Source: Poritiphilus sp965212595 (lineage in GTDB: Bacteria > Bacteroidota > Bacteroidia > Flavobacteriales > Flavobacteriaceae). Taken from it: a stretch of DNA of 64,000 nt. The notes under the pieces were generated by a model. The model saw only the letters and a list, made by a program, of their open reading frames with translations, was not told where the DNA came from and searched no databases. This document shows, piece by piece, positions 53,233-61,360 of this stretch (its first letter is position 1; each line of letters starts with the position of its first letter). The position numbers were made by a program, and so were the translations under genes. The stretch covers positions 647,966 through 711,965 of the forward strand of contig CBDBVE010000007.1 in the NCBI GenBank assembly GCA_965212595.1, written 5' to 3'.

Positions 53233-55315
53233 AAGCCAACTCCTCCTTTCTGTACGCCTCTACTTTTCTCAGAAATGTTTGAGCATCCTTAAGATAGGAA
53301 GCTGCAAATTCTTTTGATGGCGCATTTTTATTAAGCTGCAATACCAAATCTTCAAAAGAGCTATCTAGCTTGAGTCTTTTAGACTCAACAAAAAACTCAT
53401 TAAAGTCTTTAATAATGCTGGCGTGGGTGTTTGTTTTAGTTTTTTCTGCCGTTAAAAGCGCTTTCGCTGAATTCACCATGGAAGCGTAAGTGAAATAAAT
53501 GCTAGCGGCCCACTTTCCATCTTCAAAGGCTTCTTTGGCTTTTTGGATCTTCTCTTCACTTTCAAAAAGCAAGGTGGCTATCAAGTCAATTACCACTCCG
53601 GCACATTCTCCTACTCCGATCGCTTTTTTATAACGCTCTGTATTCCCCCAATCAATGAAATCTGAAGGACCGAGATTTTCAATATCGGCCAGAGGTTTAA
53701 GCAATTCATAAAAATAGCGCTCCCCTTTTGCATGGTAGTAGATGTCGTAAGAGTCTCCGTTGCCGTTTGCCTCGAAATCGTTTAGAATAAAGCGCAATGC
53801 CTCAGGTCCTCTTTTACTTGGGATTTTTATGACTTTGTCGGCAAATTTGCCATTGCCATTGCCTAAATTACCGCCTCCCAAAAGAACCTGCAAGGCCGGT
53901 GCCACCAATTTATCCTTGGTGCGTATAGACATACCCTGGAAACCAATATGAGCCATATTGTGTTGCCCGCAGGCATTCATACATCCGCTGATCTTGATAA
54001 CGACATCCGGATTGGTGATATACTGCGGATATTCTTCTTTGATGATGCGCTCCAGTTCCTGAGCAATCCCGGTACTACTTGCAATCCCAAGATTGCAAGT
54101 ATCTGTACCAGGACAAGCAGTGATATCGAGCGCTTTATTGTAGCCGGCCTCGGCGAAGCCTAATTTTTTTAACTCTTTATAGAAAAACGGAATCAGTTCT
54201 TCTTTCACATAGGGAATAAGAATATTCTGCCGCAGTGATAGCCTGATTTCCGAAGCTGCGTATTTTTCAATCAAATCGGCCAGGAGTCTGGCCTTATCGG
54301 TATAAAAGTCACCTAACAATACCTTTATACCTATGGCTACATAACCAGCCTGTTTTTGAGGAACAAGGTTTGTGCGCTTCCACTTATCAAAGGCCTCGTA
54401 ATCTTCTATGGTCACAGAAGAGGGAGATCCCGCTGCTAAGTGAGGCTTAGGATGCGATTCTGTATCTATTGGAAAGCTCTCGTACTGCAGTGCTCCTTCC
54501 ACTTCGGCCAGCAGTTCTTTGAAACCAGCTAGTCCAATGTCTTTGAGGAGGAATTTCATCCTTGCTTTTGCCCTGCTTTTTCGTTCACCATACCGGTCAA
54601 AAACCCGGATCACCCGCTCCATTAGCGGAATGATAAGATCTGAGGGTAAAAAGGAATATAATTCATCCGCATGACGTGGTTGAGACCCCAATCCGCCACC
54701 TAGCATTACTTTAAATCCGTGTACACCGCCTTCCATTTTAGCTATAAAGCCAAGGTCGTGCATATACGAAAGTCCTGTATCTGAGTCTGAGGCAGAAAAA
54801 GAGACTTTGAATTTTCTTCCCATTTCCTGCCCTATCGGGTTTCTTAGGAAATACTCGAAAACCGCCTGGGCATATGGAGAGACATCGAAGGGTTCGGCTG
54901 GGTCAATTCCGGCGGTTTCGCTGGCCGTTACGTTTCTAACGGTATTGCCACAGGCTTCCCGTAAGGTTACTTCATCTTTCTCTAATTGCGCCCAGAGTTC
55001 CGGGGTGCGTTCAAGGTCTACATAGTGTATTTGAATGTCTTGACGGGTTGTAATGTGCAGGCGACCTGTTGAGTATTCATCTGCCACATCGGCAATTCTT
55101 CTCAATTGTCTGGCGCTTACCTTGCCATAAGGCAATTTGATGCGGATCATCTGTACACCTGCTTGGCGCTGGCCATACACCCCACGAGCCAGACGCAGGC
55201 TTCTAAATTTCTCCTCATCAAGATTGCCCTCCTTAAACTGGCTTATTTTCTTTTCCAGTTCTATAATGTCTTTTTCAACGACCGGATTCTCTATTTCTGT
55301 TCTAAAGCTCTGCAT
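53225..55315 (-). CDS. Ferredoxin-type sulfite/nitrite reductase with HEPN-like C-terminal domain
   Basis: A 696-residue siroheme/[4Fe-4S] reductase. Two ferredoxin-like half domains, and the cluster cysteines in ACPGTDTCNLG and SGCMNACGQHNMAHIG (Cx5C and Cx3C). After the reductase, from about residue 560, an all-helical extension of about 130 residues (KAKEAFEDGKWAASIYFTYASMVNSAKALL) matches the pattern of a HEPN domain. By context (cysH, siroheme genes) the substrate is sulfite; nitrite cannot be ruled out. The 17-base operator-like site lies 17 bases upstream of the start codon. Confidence 0.87.
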   Translation of the reverse strand: MQSFRTEIENPVVEKDIIELEKKISQFKEGNLDEEKFRSLRLARGVYGQRQAGVQMIRIKLPYGKVSARQLRRIADVADEYSTGRLHITTRQDIQIHYVDLERTPELWAQLEKDEVTLREACGNTVRNVTASETAGIDPAEPFDVSPYAQAVFEYFLRNPIGQEMGRKFKVSFSASDSDTGLSYMHDLGFIAKMEGGVHGFKVMLGGGLGSQPRHADELYSFLPSDLIIPLMERVIRVFDRYGERKSRAKARMKFLLKDIGLAGFKELLAEVEGALQYESFPIDTESHPKPHLAAGSPSSVTIEDYEAFDKWKRTNLVPQKQAGYVAIGIKVLLGDFYTDKARLLADLIEKYAASEIRLSLRQNILIPYVKEELIPFFYKELKKLGFAEAGYNKALDITACPGTDTCNLGIASSTGIAQELERIIKEEYPQYITNPDVVIKISGCMNACGQHNMAHIGFQGMSIRTKDKLVAPALQVLLGGGNLGNGNGKFADKVIKIPSKRGPEALRFILNDFEANGNGDSYDIYYHAKGERYFYELLKPLADIENLGPSDFIDWGNTERYKKAIGVGECAGVVIDLIATLLFESEEKIQKAKEAFEDGKWAASIYFTYASMVNSAKALLTAEKTKTNTHASIIKDFNEFFVESKRLKLDSSFEDLVLQLNKNAPSKEFAASYLKDAQTFLRKVEAYRKEELAYA

Positions 55316-55331
55316 TTATAAATCTAATATT

Positions 55332-55348
55332 CCTATAGATTAAATAGG
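55332..55348. promoter_or_regulatory. Putative Rrf2 operator before sulfite reductase
   Basis: CCTATAGATTAAATAGG, an imperfect palindrome (CCTAT...ATAGG), 17 bases before the sulfite reductase start. It matches two other sites near cysH (56049-56065 and 56129-56145). Confidence 0.65.
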
Positions 55349-55405
55349 TTTTATTTCAAAAAAACTGAATGGGATTTCGCTATGTTCGTTGCCACTAACT
55401 AGTAC

Positions 55406-56035
55406 TTAGGTATGTAGGCCACACTCTCTGTTTTCGAGCACCTTGGTAGGATCAAAATACCGCTGTTCGTTAGGAAGTCCACGCTCTTTCAGGTATACAT
55501 CAAGTTGGGCATCGTTCCAGTGATAAAACGGACTAACCTTAAGAACACCATCTTTGCTAAGGCTCAAAATATCTAAAGTATTTCTTAGCGCAGTTTGTCC
55601 TTTTCTAAGGTTGGTAAACCAAACATCTGGCTTGTGCTCTGACATTGCCCTGCGGAAAGGTTCTAATTTTACTTGTTCGGTAAATTCAGCATGTCTGGGG
55701 TCTTCAATATTTGGAATGCCCATAACAGCATCTCTATGCGCAGATGTTTGCTTTGGAACATATAATTTTATGTTTAGGCCAAGCCTATAGATCAGCTCCT
55801 CGGCATGGTTATAGGTATCGGGGGTGTTGTATCCCGTGTCGCACCAGATTACAGGTATATTCCGCTGCACATCAGTGACGGCGTGCAATATAGCCACCTC
55901 ATAAGGCCTGAAGTTTGTAGTAACAACAGGATTGCTGGCAAATTGAATGGCCCAGGAGATAATTTCTTCGGGTGGAATTCCTTTGAACTGAATGTTAAGA
56001 CTGTCTAGTTGCGCTTTTGTAAGTACCATATGCAT
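55406..56035 (-). CDS. cysH: Phosphoadenylyl-sulfate reductase (thioredoxin-dependent)
   Basis: A 209-residue PP-loop enzyme reducing PAPS to sulfite. It has the family C-terminus ENRECGLHT with the catalytic Cys, and VIWCDTGYNTPDTYNHAEELI. The double-Cys [4Fe-4S] motifs of APS reductases are not present, so it should be of the PAPS type and depend on thioredoxin. The usual neighbours cysD and cysN (ATP sulfurylase) are absent from this locus: 90 bases separate it from the reductase gene. A candidate operator lies 14 bases upstream of the ATG. Confidence 0.88.
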   Translation of the reverse strand: MHMVLTKAQLDSLNIQFKGIPPEEIISWAIQFASNPVVTTNFRPYEVAILHAVTDVQRNIPVIWCDTGYNTPDTYNHAEELIYRLGLNIKLYVPKQTSAHRDAVMGIPNIEDPRHAEFTEQVKLEPFRRAMSEHKPDVWFTNLRKGQTALRNTLDILSLSKDGVLKVSPFYHWNDAQLDVYLKERGLPNEQRYFDPTKVLENRECGLHT

Positions 56036-56048
56036 TTAAATTATTTAT

Positions 56049-56065
56049 CCTATAGAAATTATAGA
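56049..56065. promoter_or_regulatory. Putative Rrf2 operator next to the cysH start
   Basis: CCTATAGAAATTATAGA, 14 bases upstream of the cysH ATG and just downstream of a -7 element (TACATTTG, 56078-56071 on the minus strand). In this position a bound protein would block transcription. Confidence 0.65.
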
Positions 56066-56070
56066 CTATC

Positions 56071-56078
56071 CAAATGTA
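56071..56078 (-). promoter_or_regulatory. Candidate -7 promoter element of cysH (TACATTTG)
   Basis: Exact match to the Bacteroidota -7 consensus TAnnTTTG on the minus strand, 36 bases before the cysH start. The -33 TTG is not at the canonical distance, so activity may depend on an activator. Confidence 0.5.
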
Positions 56079-56128
56079 AACTTATTTTTCAAAGTAGTAC
56101 GTTAAAAAACCATGAATATTATGTTTAC

Positions 56129-56145
56129 CCTATAGTTTTAATAGA
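56129..56145. promoter_or_regulatory. Putative upstream Rrf2 operator
   Basis: CCTATAGTTTTAATAGA, about 50 bases upstream of the cysH -7 element and 76 bases from the end of the rrf2 gene. Third copy of the shared 17-base motif. Confidence 0.6.
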
Positions 56146-56220
56146 TTATTAAGAATTTTAGGAAGGAATTAGGAATATTTTGGTGATGTCGGCCTATTTT
56201 TTGCAAATAGACAAAGGTTC

Positions 56221-56631
56221 TTAGTCAATCAAGTCGGCAAGCGTATTCTTTCTATAGACTTCCAGGGCACTATCTCTTACCTTAATCATCAATTTGTGAA
56301 CAGAACAGGAGGCCTCATCAGGACAGTCATCGCATTTCTCGTAGAAGTTGAGACTTACACAAGGTACCATGGCTATCGGGCCCTCTAAAACCCGAATAAC
56401 TGAAGTCATCGGAATTTCGGAAGGTTCCTTAATAAGGTAATATCCTCCTCCCTTACCTTTCTTAGAACCAAGGAATCCAGTTTTTCTAAGGGTAAGCAAG
56501 ATGCTTTCAAGAAACTTTTGAGAAATGTTCTCCTGTCTGGAAATTTCGGCAATCTGAACAGGTTGTTTATCTTTTTGAGACGCCAGGTACGTCAGGGCTT
56601 TTAGCCCGTATTTCGTCTTTTTGGACAGCAT
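56221..56631 (-). CDS. Rrf2-family transcriptional regulator, candidate sulfur regulator
   Basis: A 136-residue winged-helix protein of the Rrf2 family (CymR/IscR/NsrR). N-terminal MLSKKTKYGLKALTYLAS, recognition helix region ENISQKFLESILLTLRKTG, wing GGGYYLIKEPSEI. The C-terminal part has Cys in VPCVSLNFYEKCDDCPDEASC, i.e. four Cys where IscR-type members bind an Fe-S cluster. It lies between the sulfhydrylase gene and cysH, on the same strand. With the 17-base motif repeated three times at cysH and the reductase, a role in sulfur assimilation is strongly suggested. Confidence 0.87.
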   Translation of the reverse strand: MLSKKTKYGLKALTYLASQKDKQPVQIAEISRQENISQKFLESILLTLRKTGFLGSKKGKGGGYYLIKEPSEIPMTSVIRVLEGPIAMVPCVSLNFYEKCDDCPDEASCSVHKLMIKVRDSALEVYRKNTLADLID

Positions 56632-56671
56632 ATTGCGAAGATAGAAAAAATAGGCTTACCCAATTGTTCTT

Positions 56672-57844
56672 TCAACCTGCTTCGAGCGCCTGTTTTACAT
56701 CTGCAATGATATCGTTGATATGCTCCAGTCCGACAGAAACTCGTACCATCCCGTCTGTAATTCCGGTAGCAGTTCGTTCCTCCGGGGAAAGTTTGCTATG
56801 TGTGGTGGAAGCAGGGTGGGTTACAATGCTACGCGTATCACCCAGGTTGGCAGATAGTGACAATAATTTTATGGCATCAAAGAACCTGCGGCCAGCCGCC
56901 AGACCACCTTTCAATTCAAAAGCCACAACACTCCCCCCTGCACTCATCTGTTTTTGAGCGAGTGCATACTGCGGATGTGATTTTAAGAAAGGATACTTTA
57001 CCCAGTTTATACGAGAATGAGTTTCCAAGAATTCTGCCAGTTTAAGCGCGTTCTCGCAATGACGATCCACTCTTACGCCAAGCGTTTCAAGGCTTTTAGA
57101 CAGCACCCAGGCATTAAAAGGAGAAATAGCAGGGCCGGTAATTCTCGAAAACCGGTACACTTTATCTATAAGATCTTTTCTACCCACGGTTATACCGCCA
57201 AGAACTCTCCCCTGACCATCCATGAGTTTCGTGCCTGAATGTATGACCAGATCTGCCCCAAAATCAATTGGTCTCTGCAAATAAGGTGATGCGAAGCAGT
57301 TGTCTATTACCAAAATTAGCTTGTGCTTTTTGGCCATCTCTCCTAAAAATTCAAGATCAAGGATTTCAACACCGGGATTGGTAGGAGATTCTGCATAGAT
57401 CATCCGGGTTTGAGGAGTGATATACTTTTCGAGCTCGTATATTTCTTCAGTCCCAAAATAAGAATGTCGAATATCCCATTGCGGAAAAAATTGAGTAAAC
57501 AGCGTATGGGTGGATCCGAAAATGCTTTTTGCAGAAACCACATGATCCCCGCTTTTCAATAATGCGGCAAAAGTAGAAAATACTGCCGCCATGCCAGACG
57601 CGAAGGCAAAACCGTCTTCGGCTCCTTCCATTTTACAAACTTTCTCAATAAATTCTGAAGAATTCGGGTTTGCATAGCGCGAATAGATCGTCCGATCTTT
57701 TTCTTCGGCAAATGAAGCCCTCATGTCCTCAGCATCTTCAAAAACAAAGCTCGATGTTAAGTATAACGGGCTCGAATGTTCTAGAAACTGAGAACGCTCC
57801 AGTTGGGTGCGTATGGCTTCGGTCTCAAATTGCTTTTTTTCCAA
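56672..57844 (-). CDS. Trans-sulfuration enzyme, O-acyl-homoserine sulfhydrylase (MetZ-like)
   Basis: A 390-residue PLP enzyme of the Cys/Met metabolism family: SSFVFEDAEDMRASFAEE, YSRYANPNSSEF, and the PLP Lys in VIHSGTKLMDGQGRVLGG. It resembles MetZ (O-succinylhomoserine sulfhydrylase), but MetX in the neighbouring gene makes O-acetylhomoserine, so the acyl group used is uncertain. A second family member (61361-62653) lies at the front of the cluster. It starts 40 bases after the MetX-ThrA gene. Confidence 0.87.
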   Translation of the reverse strand: MEKKQFETEAIRTQLERSQFLEHSSPLYLTSSFVFEDAEDMRASFAEEKDRTIYSRYANPNSSEFIEKVCKMEGAEDGFAFASGMAAVFSTFAALLKSGDHVVSAKSIFGSTHTLFTQFFPQWDIRHSYFGTEEIYELEKYITPQTRMIYAESPTNPGVEILDLEFLGEMAKKHKLILVIDNCFASPYLQRPIDFGADLVIHSGTKLMDGQGRVLGGITVGRKDLIDKVYRFSRITGPAISPFNAWVLSKSLETLGVRVDRHCENALKLAEFLETHSRINWVKYPFLKSHPQYALAQKQMSAGGSVVAFELKGGLAAGRRFFDAIKLLSLSANLGDTRSIVTHPASTTHSKLSPEERTATGITDGMVRVSVGLEHINDIIADVKQALEAG

Positions 57845-57855
57845 TGTCTTAATAT

Positions 57856-57883
57856 TAACTGCTAATTGTTAATTGATCACTGC
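57856..57883. repeat. Heptamer repeat between metZ and the MetX-ThrA gene
   Basis: TAACTGC, TAATTGT, TAATTGA, TCACTGC: four 7-base units that fill most of the 40-base space between the two genes. Confidence 0.55.
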
Positions 57884-57884
57884 C

Positions 57885-60800
57885 TCACCTATTCTTTTCG
57901 GCAATTCTTAAAATATCTCCAAAAACACCCCGGGCCGTTACCGCAGCACCGGCACCGGCGCCCTGGATTACAACGGGTTGTTCTCCATAAGACTCTGTAT
58001 ATATCTCGATAATAGAATCGGATCCTTTAACCTGTCCCAGGCTGCTCTCTTTAGGAACAGAAACCAACTGCACATCCAGTTTTCCTTTATCTTGTTGCAG
58101 ATCTCCATGCAATTCTCCGATATAACGCAAAACGTGTCCTGGCTTCTGGTTCTTCTTAATCTCATTAAAAGTATCATCAAGTATCCCCAGATTATCTAAA
58201 AAAGTTGAAACCGCTCCTTTTCGCAGGAGTTCGGGAATTAAATTTTGAATCTGCACATCGGCAAACTCATTGCGGAGGTCTAATTCTCTTGCCAGAATCA
58301 GCAGTTTGCGCCCTACATCGTTACCTGAAAGATCTTCTCTAGGGTCCGGTTCGGTATATCCCTTTCTTATGGCCTCCTTTAAAACAAAGGAAAATGGAGT
58401 GTCTACTTCAGAAAACGTATTAAAGATATAGCTTAGGGAGCCTGAAAAAACCCCTTTAATCCGGGTTATGTTTTCTCCTGAAAGGTGCAGTAACTTTATA
58501 GTATCTATCAGTGGGAGTCCAGCTCCAACATTAGTTTCATACAAATACTGCTTTTGGTTTTTTTGCAGTTCTTCTCTCAGCAATTGATAATAGTCGAACC
58601 CAAGTGTATTTGCGACCTTATTCGAAGACACCAGATCAAAACCATTCTCCGCAAAATCAAAGTAATTGGCTACAAAATCCTCGCTGGCGGTATTGTCTAC
58701 TGCAATTAAATTTTCTAAATGATGCTCGCGGGCATAATTAAAAACGGCGCCAACATTGTAATTAGCACCCTTTTCGGTTATATCGCGTTTCCAGCTCTTT
58801 GAAATTCCATCCTTGTTTAGAAGTAATTTCTTTGAATTTGCCAGAGCAAAAATATTAAGCTGAATTCCCTTGCGTTTTTCAATAGTACTAGCCGAACCTA
58901 AAACCTGGTCGATCAGGGTACCACCTACGTTGCCATGACCAAAAATGGCCAAATTTACTTTTTTACTGATCCCAAATATTTGGCCGTGCATTACATTCAG
59001 GGCCTTATTGAGGTCCGATTTCTTGACAACCAGGCTGACATTCTTTCCTGAAATGGTGTTGTTAAACAATAAGGGTACGATATGATTCTTTATAAGGGCG
59101 TTATAGGGTTTGTGAAACGTGCTCAGATCTTGCCCTATAATGGAGATCACCGAAACATCATCAATAATAGAAATCGAATTGATGTCTTGCATCTTAAAAT
59201 CATCATCAAACTCCGCCTGGAGGGCGCTTTTAGCTATTTTAGCCTTTTTAGAATCTACCACAAGTCCAATTCCCCGTTCTGAAGATCCCTGGGAAATAAT
59301 CCCAACATTGACATTATTCTTGCTCAACGCTTTAAATATTCTTGCATCTACCCCCACCTTGCCTAACAAACCTCGCCCTTCTAAATTTATAAGGGCTTCA
59401 TTTTCAATGACAGATAAGGATTTTATCCCCTCCTTACTGGTTTGGGCGTTTATTAAAGTGCCCTCATTATCACCATTAAAGGTATTGAGTATTCTAAGTG
59501 GAATATTTTTTTCAAGCAGTGGAATGATGGTTTTGGCATGTAGAATAGTTGCACCAAAATTTGCCAACTCGTTGGCTTCACCATAAGACAATTGCGAAAT
59601 ACGCCTGGCTTCATTTACCAACTCTGGGTTAGCTGTAAAAATACCATCCACATGTGTATAGTTCTGAAGCTCTTCGGCATCTACGAAATTGGCAATTAAC
59701 GAAGCCGTATAATTACTTCCATTACGTCCTAAAGTTGTGGTTTCGTTCTCTAAATTAGAAGCTATGAAACCGGTAATTACAGCTATGCAATCTGAATCTA
59801 ATTTTCTGAATTCTCCAAGGACGTTTTCCTTAGATTGCGATTCTATCACTTTGGCATCGCCAAAAGTATTGTCAGTTTTGATCAGTTTCCTGGAATCTAT
59901 CAGTTTGGCCTTTATTCCTTTGCCGATAAGTAATTTGGTAATGAGCTTTGCCGATATTAACTCGCCATAAGCTAAAACCTGGTCTTTTATCTTTTCGCTA
60001 TAATCTCCAAGCAGGGATACCCCCTCAAAAAGCTCTACCAGTTTTCGGAATTCTGATGAGAGATTGATATTGTGAAATGTATGCTTCTGATACTTTTCAA
60101 AGGCCTCGAAATCTTTTTTGTATTTCTTCCCAGATGCCGCTTTTTCAAGAATGGCCTCTAATTGATCGGTGGCCCTTTCACGGGCTGAAAGCACCACGGC
60201 AATGTTTTCATCATCTTTTACCTTCGATGAGATAATCTCCAGTACGCGTCCGATACCTTCTCCATTTGAAAGTGATTTTCCGCCAAACTTCAGGATTTTG
60301 ACACGCTTTCGTTTCCCGCTCTGATCAAAAACTCCTTTGAGCAATTGTTGCATTTGCTCAAATTCGATAAGAAAGGCATCGTGACCGTGGAGCGACTGTA
60401 TTTCGCCGTAAGTAACATTGCTATTGGCCTGGGCCAGTTGTTTAAACGTCTCTTTATTCTCCTTAGCTGTAAAAAAGAGGTCGGAATCTACCCCAATGAT
60501 ATGGATATTGGTTGTGCTTCGTTTTAGTTCATTAAAAGCTTCTTCCCCATCTCTGGTAATATCAATGGTCTTTAAAAGCTGATTGGTTAATTTATAAGCT
60601 GATAATTGAAACCGCTCCTGTAATTTCTTCCCATGATGTATTAACCAACTCTCTACATTAAAAATCTGTAGTTCAGAATTAGTACTTCGTTGAAAGCGTT
60701 CCTTAAAGGATTCGGGGGTTCGGTAACAGAGCATTGCATGCATGCGTGCGTCGTGAACCGGCTGCTTTGAATTCACCAGGAATTGTTCTTGTATTTGGCA

Positions 60801-61292
60801 ATTAGCAATCAGCCAATCTGTAGATTTCCAGTCAGAGGCAACAGGGATCAAATGGGTTGTAAGTTCGGGTTCAAGAGCAGCCATCTCCCAGGCGATTCCA
60901 CCACCGAGTGATCCCCCTATAATGGCATAAAGCTTGTCAATTTCAAGCGCTTTTAGTCCCAACAGGAAAATTCTGGCGATATCGCCAGCCACAAAATCTC
61001 TGTAATTATCAACGGTGAAGCCATCATATCCGTTTCCCGGAATGTTAAAAGCGAGAATGGTGTATTTTTTGGTATCAATACATTTACCTTCACCAATTAA
61101 GGATGACCACCACCCATCTTTTCCGGCCACATTAGAATTACCGGTAAGAGCATGATTGACCAGAACTATGGGCGCAGCAAATAACTCCCTTCCAAAAAGC
61201 TCATAGGACAATTCAAGATCTCTAGAGGCCCCACTGATCGTGGTGTATTGTGGCAACTTTAAATGATGTAAAACCGAAGTCGCTTCTTTCAT
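57885..61292 (-). CDS. Fused homoserine O-acetyltransferase - aspartokinase - homoserine dehydrogenase
   Basis: A 1135-residue triple-function protein. Residues 1-325: alpha/beta-hydrolase MetX-like acetyltransferase with nucleophile Ser in IGGSLGGGIAWEMA and catalytic His-Asp in LHGHDAFLIE. Residues 330-790: aspartate kinase (VKILKFGGKSLSNGEG) plus ACT regulatory domains. Residues 800-1135: homoserine dehydrogenase (LAIFGHGNVGGTLIDQVL, then GSLSYIFNTFSE). Together they cover entry from aspartate to homoserine and on to O-acetylhomoserine, used by the sulfhydrylases on both sides. The reading frame is continuous with no stop between modules, so this is a true fusion. The ACT domains suggest feedback control. 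Confidence 0.92.
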   Translation of the reverse strand: MKEATSVLHHLKLPQYTTISGASRDLELSYELFGRELFAAPIVLVNHALTGNSNVAGKDGWWSSLIGEGKCIDTKKYTILAFNIPGNGYDGFTVDNYRDFVAGDIARIFLLGLKALEIDKLYAIIGGSLGGGIAWEMAALEPELTTHLIPVASDWKSTDWLIANCQIQEQFLVNSKQPVHDARMHAMLCYRTPESFKERFQRSTNSELQIFNVESWLIHHGKKLQERFQLSAYKLTNQLLKTIDITRDGEEAFNELKRSTTNIHIIGVDSDLFFTAKENKETFKQLAQANSNVTYGEIQSLHGHDAFLIEFEQMQQLLKGVFDQSGKRKRVKILKFGGKSLSNGEGIGRVLEIISSKVKDDENIAVVLSARERATDQLEAILEKAASGKKYKKDFEAFEKYQKHTFHNINLSSEFRKLVELFEGVSLLGDYSEKIKDQVLAYGELISAKLITKLLIGKGIKAKLIDSRKLIKTDNTFGDAKVIESQSKENVLGEFRKLDSDCIAVITGFIASNLENETTTLGRNGSNYTASLIANFVDAEELQNYTHVDGIFTANPELVNEARRISQLSYGEANELANFGATILHAKTIIPLLEKNIPLRILNTFNGDNEGTLINAQTSKEGIKSLSVIENEALINLEGRGLLGKVGVDARIFKALSKNNVNVGIISQGSSERGIGLVVDSKKAKIAKSALQAEFDDDFKMQDINSISIIDDVSVISIIGQDLSTFHKPYNALIKNHIVPLLFNNTISGKNVSLVVKKSDLNKALNVMHGQIFGISKKVNLAIFGHGNVGGTLIDQVLGSASTIEKRKGIQLNIFALANSKKLLLNKDGISKSWKRDITEKGANYNVGAVFNYAREHHLENLIAVDNTASEDFVANYFDFAENGFDLVSSNKVANTLGFDYYQLLREELQKNQKQYLYETNVGAGLPLIDTIKLLHLSGENITRIKGVFSGSLSYIFNTFSEVDTPFSFVLKEAIRKGYTEPDPREDLSGNDVGRKLLILARELDLRNEFADVQIQNLIPELLRKGAVSTFLDNLGILDDTFNEIKKNQKPGHVLRYIGELHGDLQQDKGKLDVQLVSVPKESSLGQVKGSDSIIEIYTESYGEQPVVIQGAGAGAAVTARGVFGDILRIAEKNR

Positions 61293-61360
61293 GGTGCTTT
61301 AAACTATCATTTTTTAGAAGCGTGTCTTTCCTAAAGGGCTGACACGCTTCAGAGATTCGT

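Noticed and set aside
61320..61350. Rho-independent terminator between the sulfhydrylase and MetX-ThrA genes
   Set aside because: The hairpin has good arms but no T tract on the minus strand; the genes are more likely co-transcribed.
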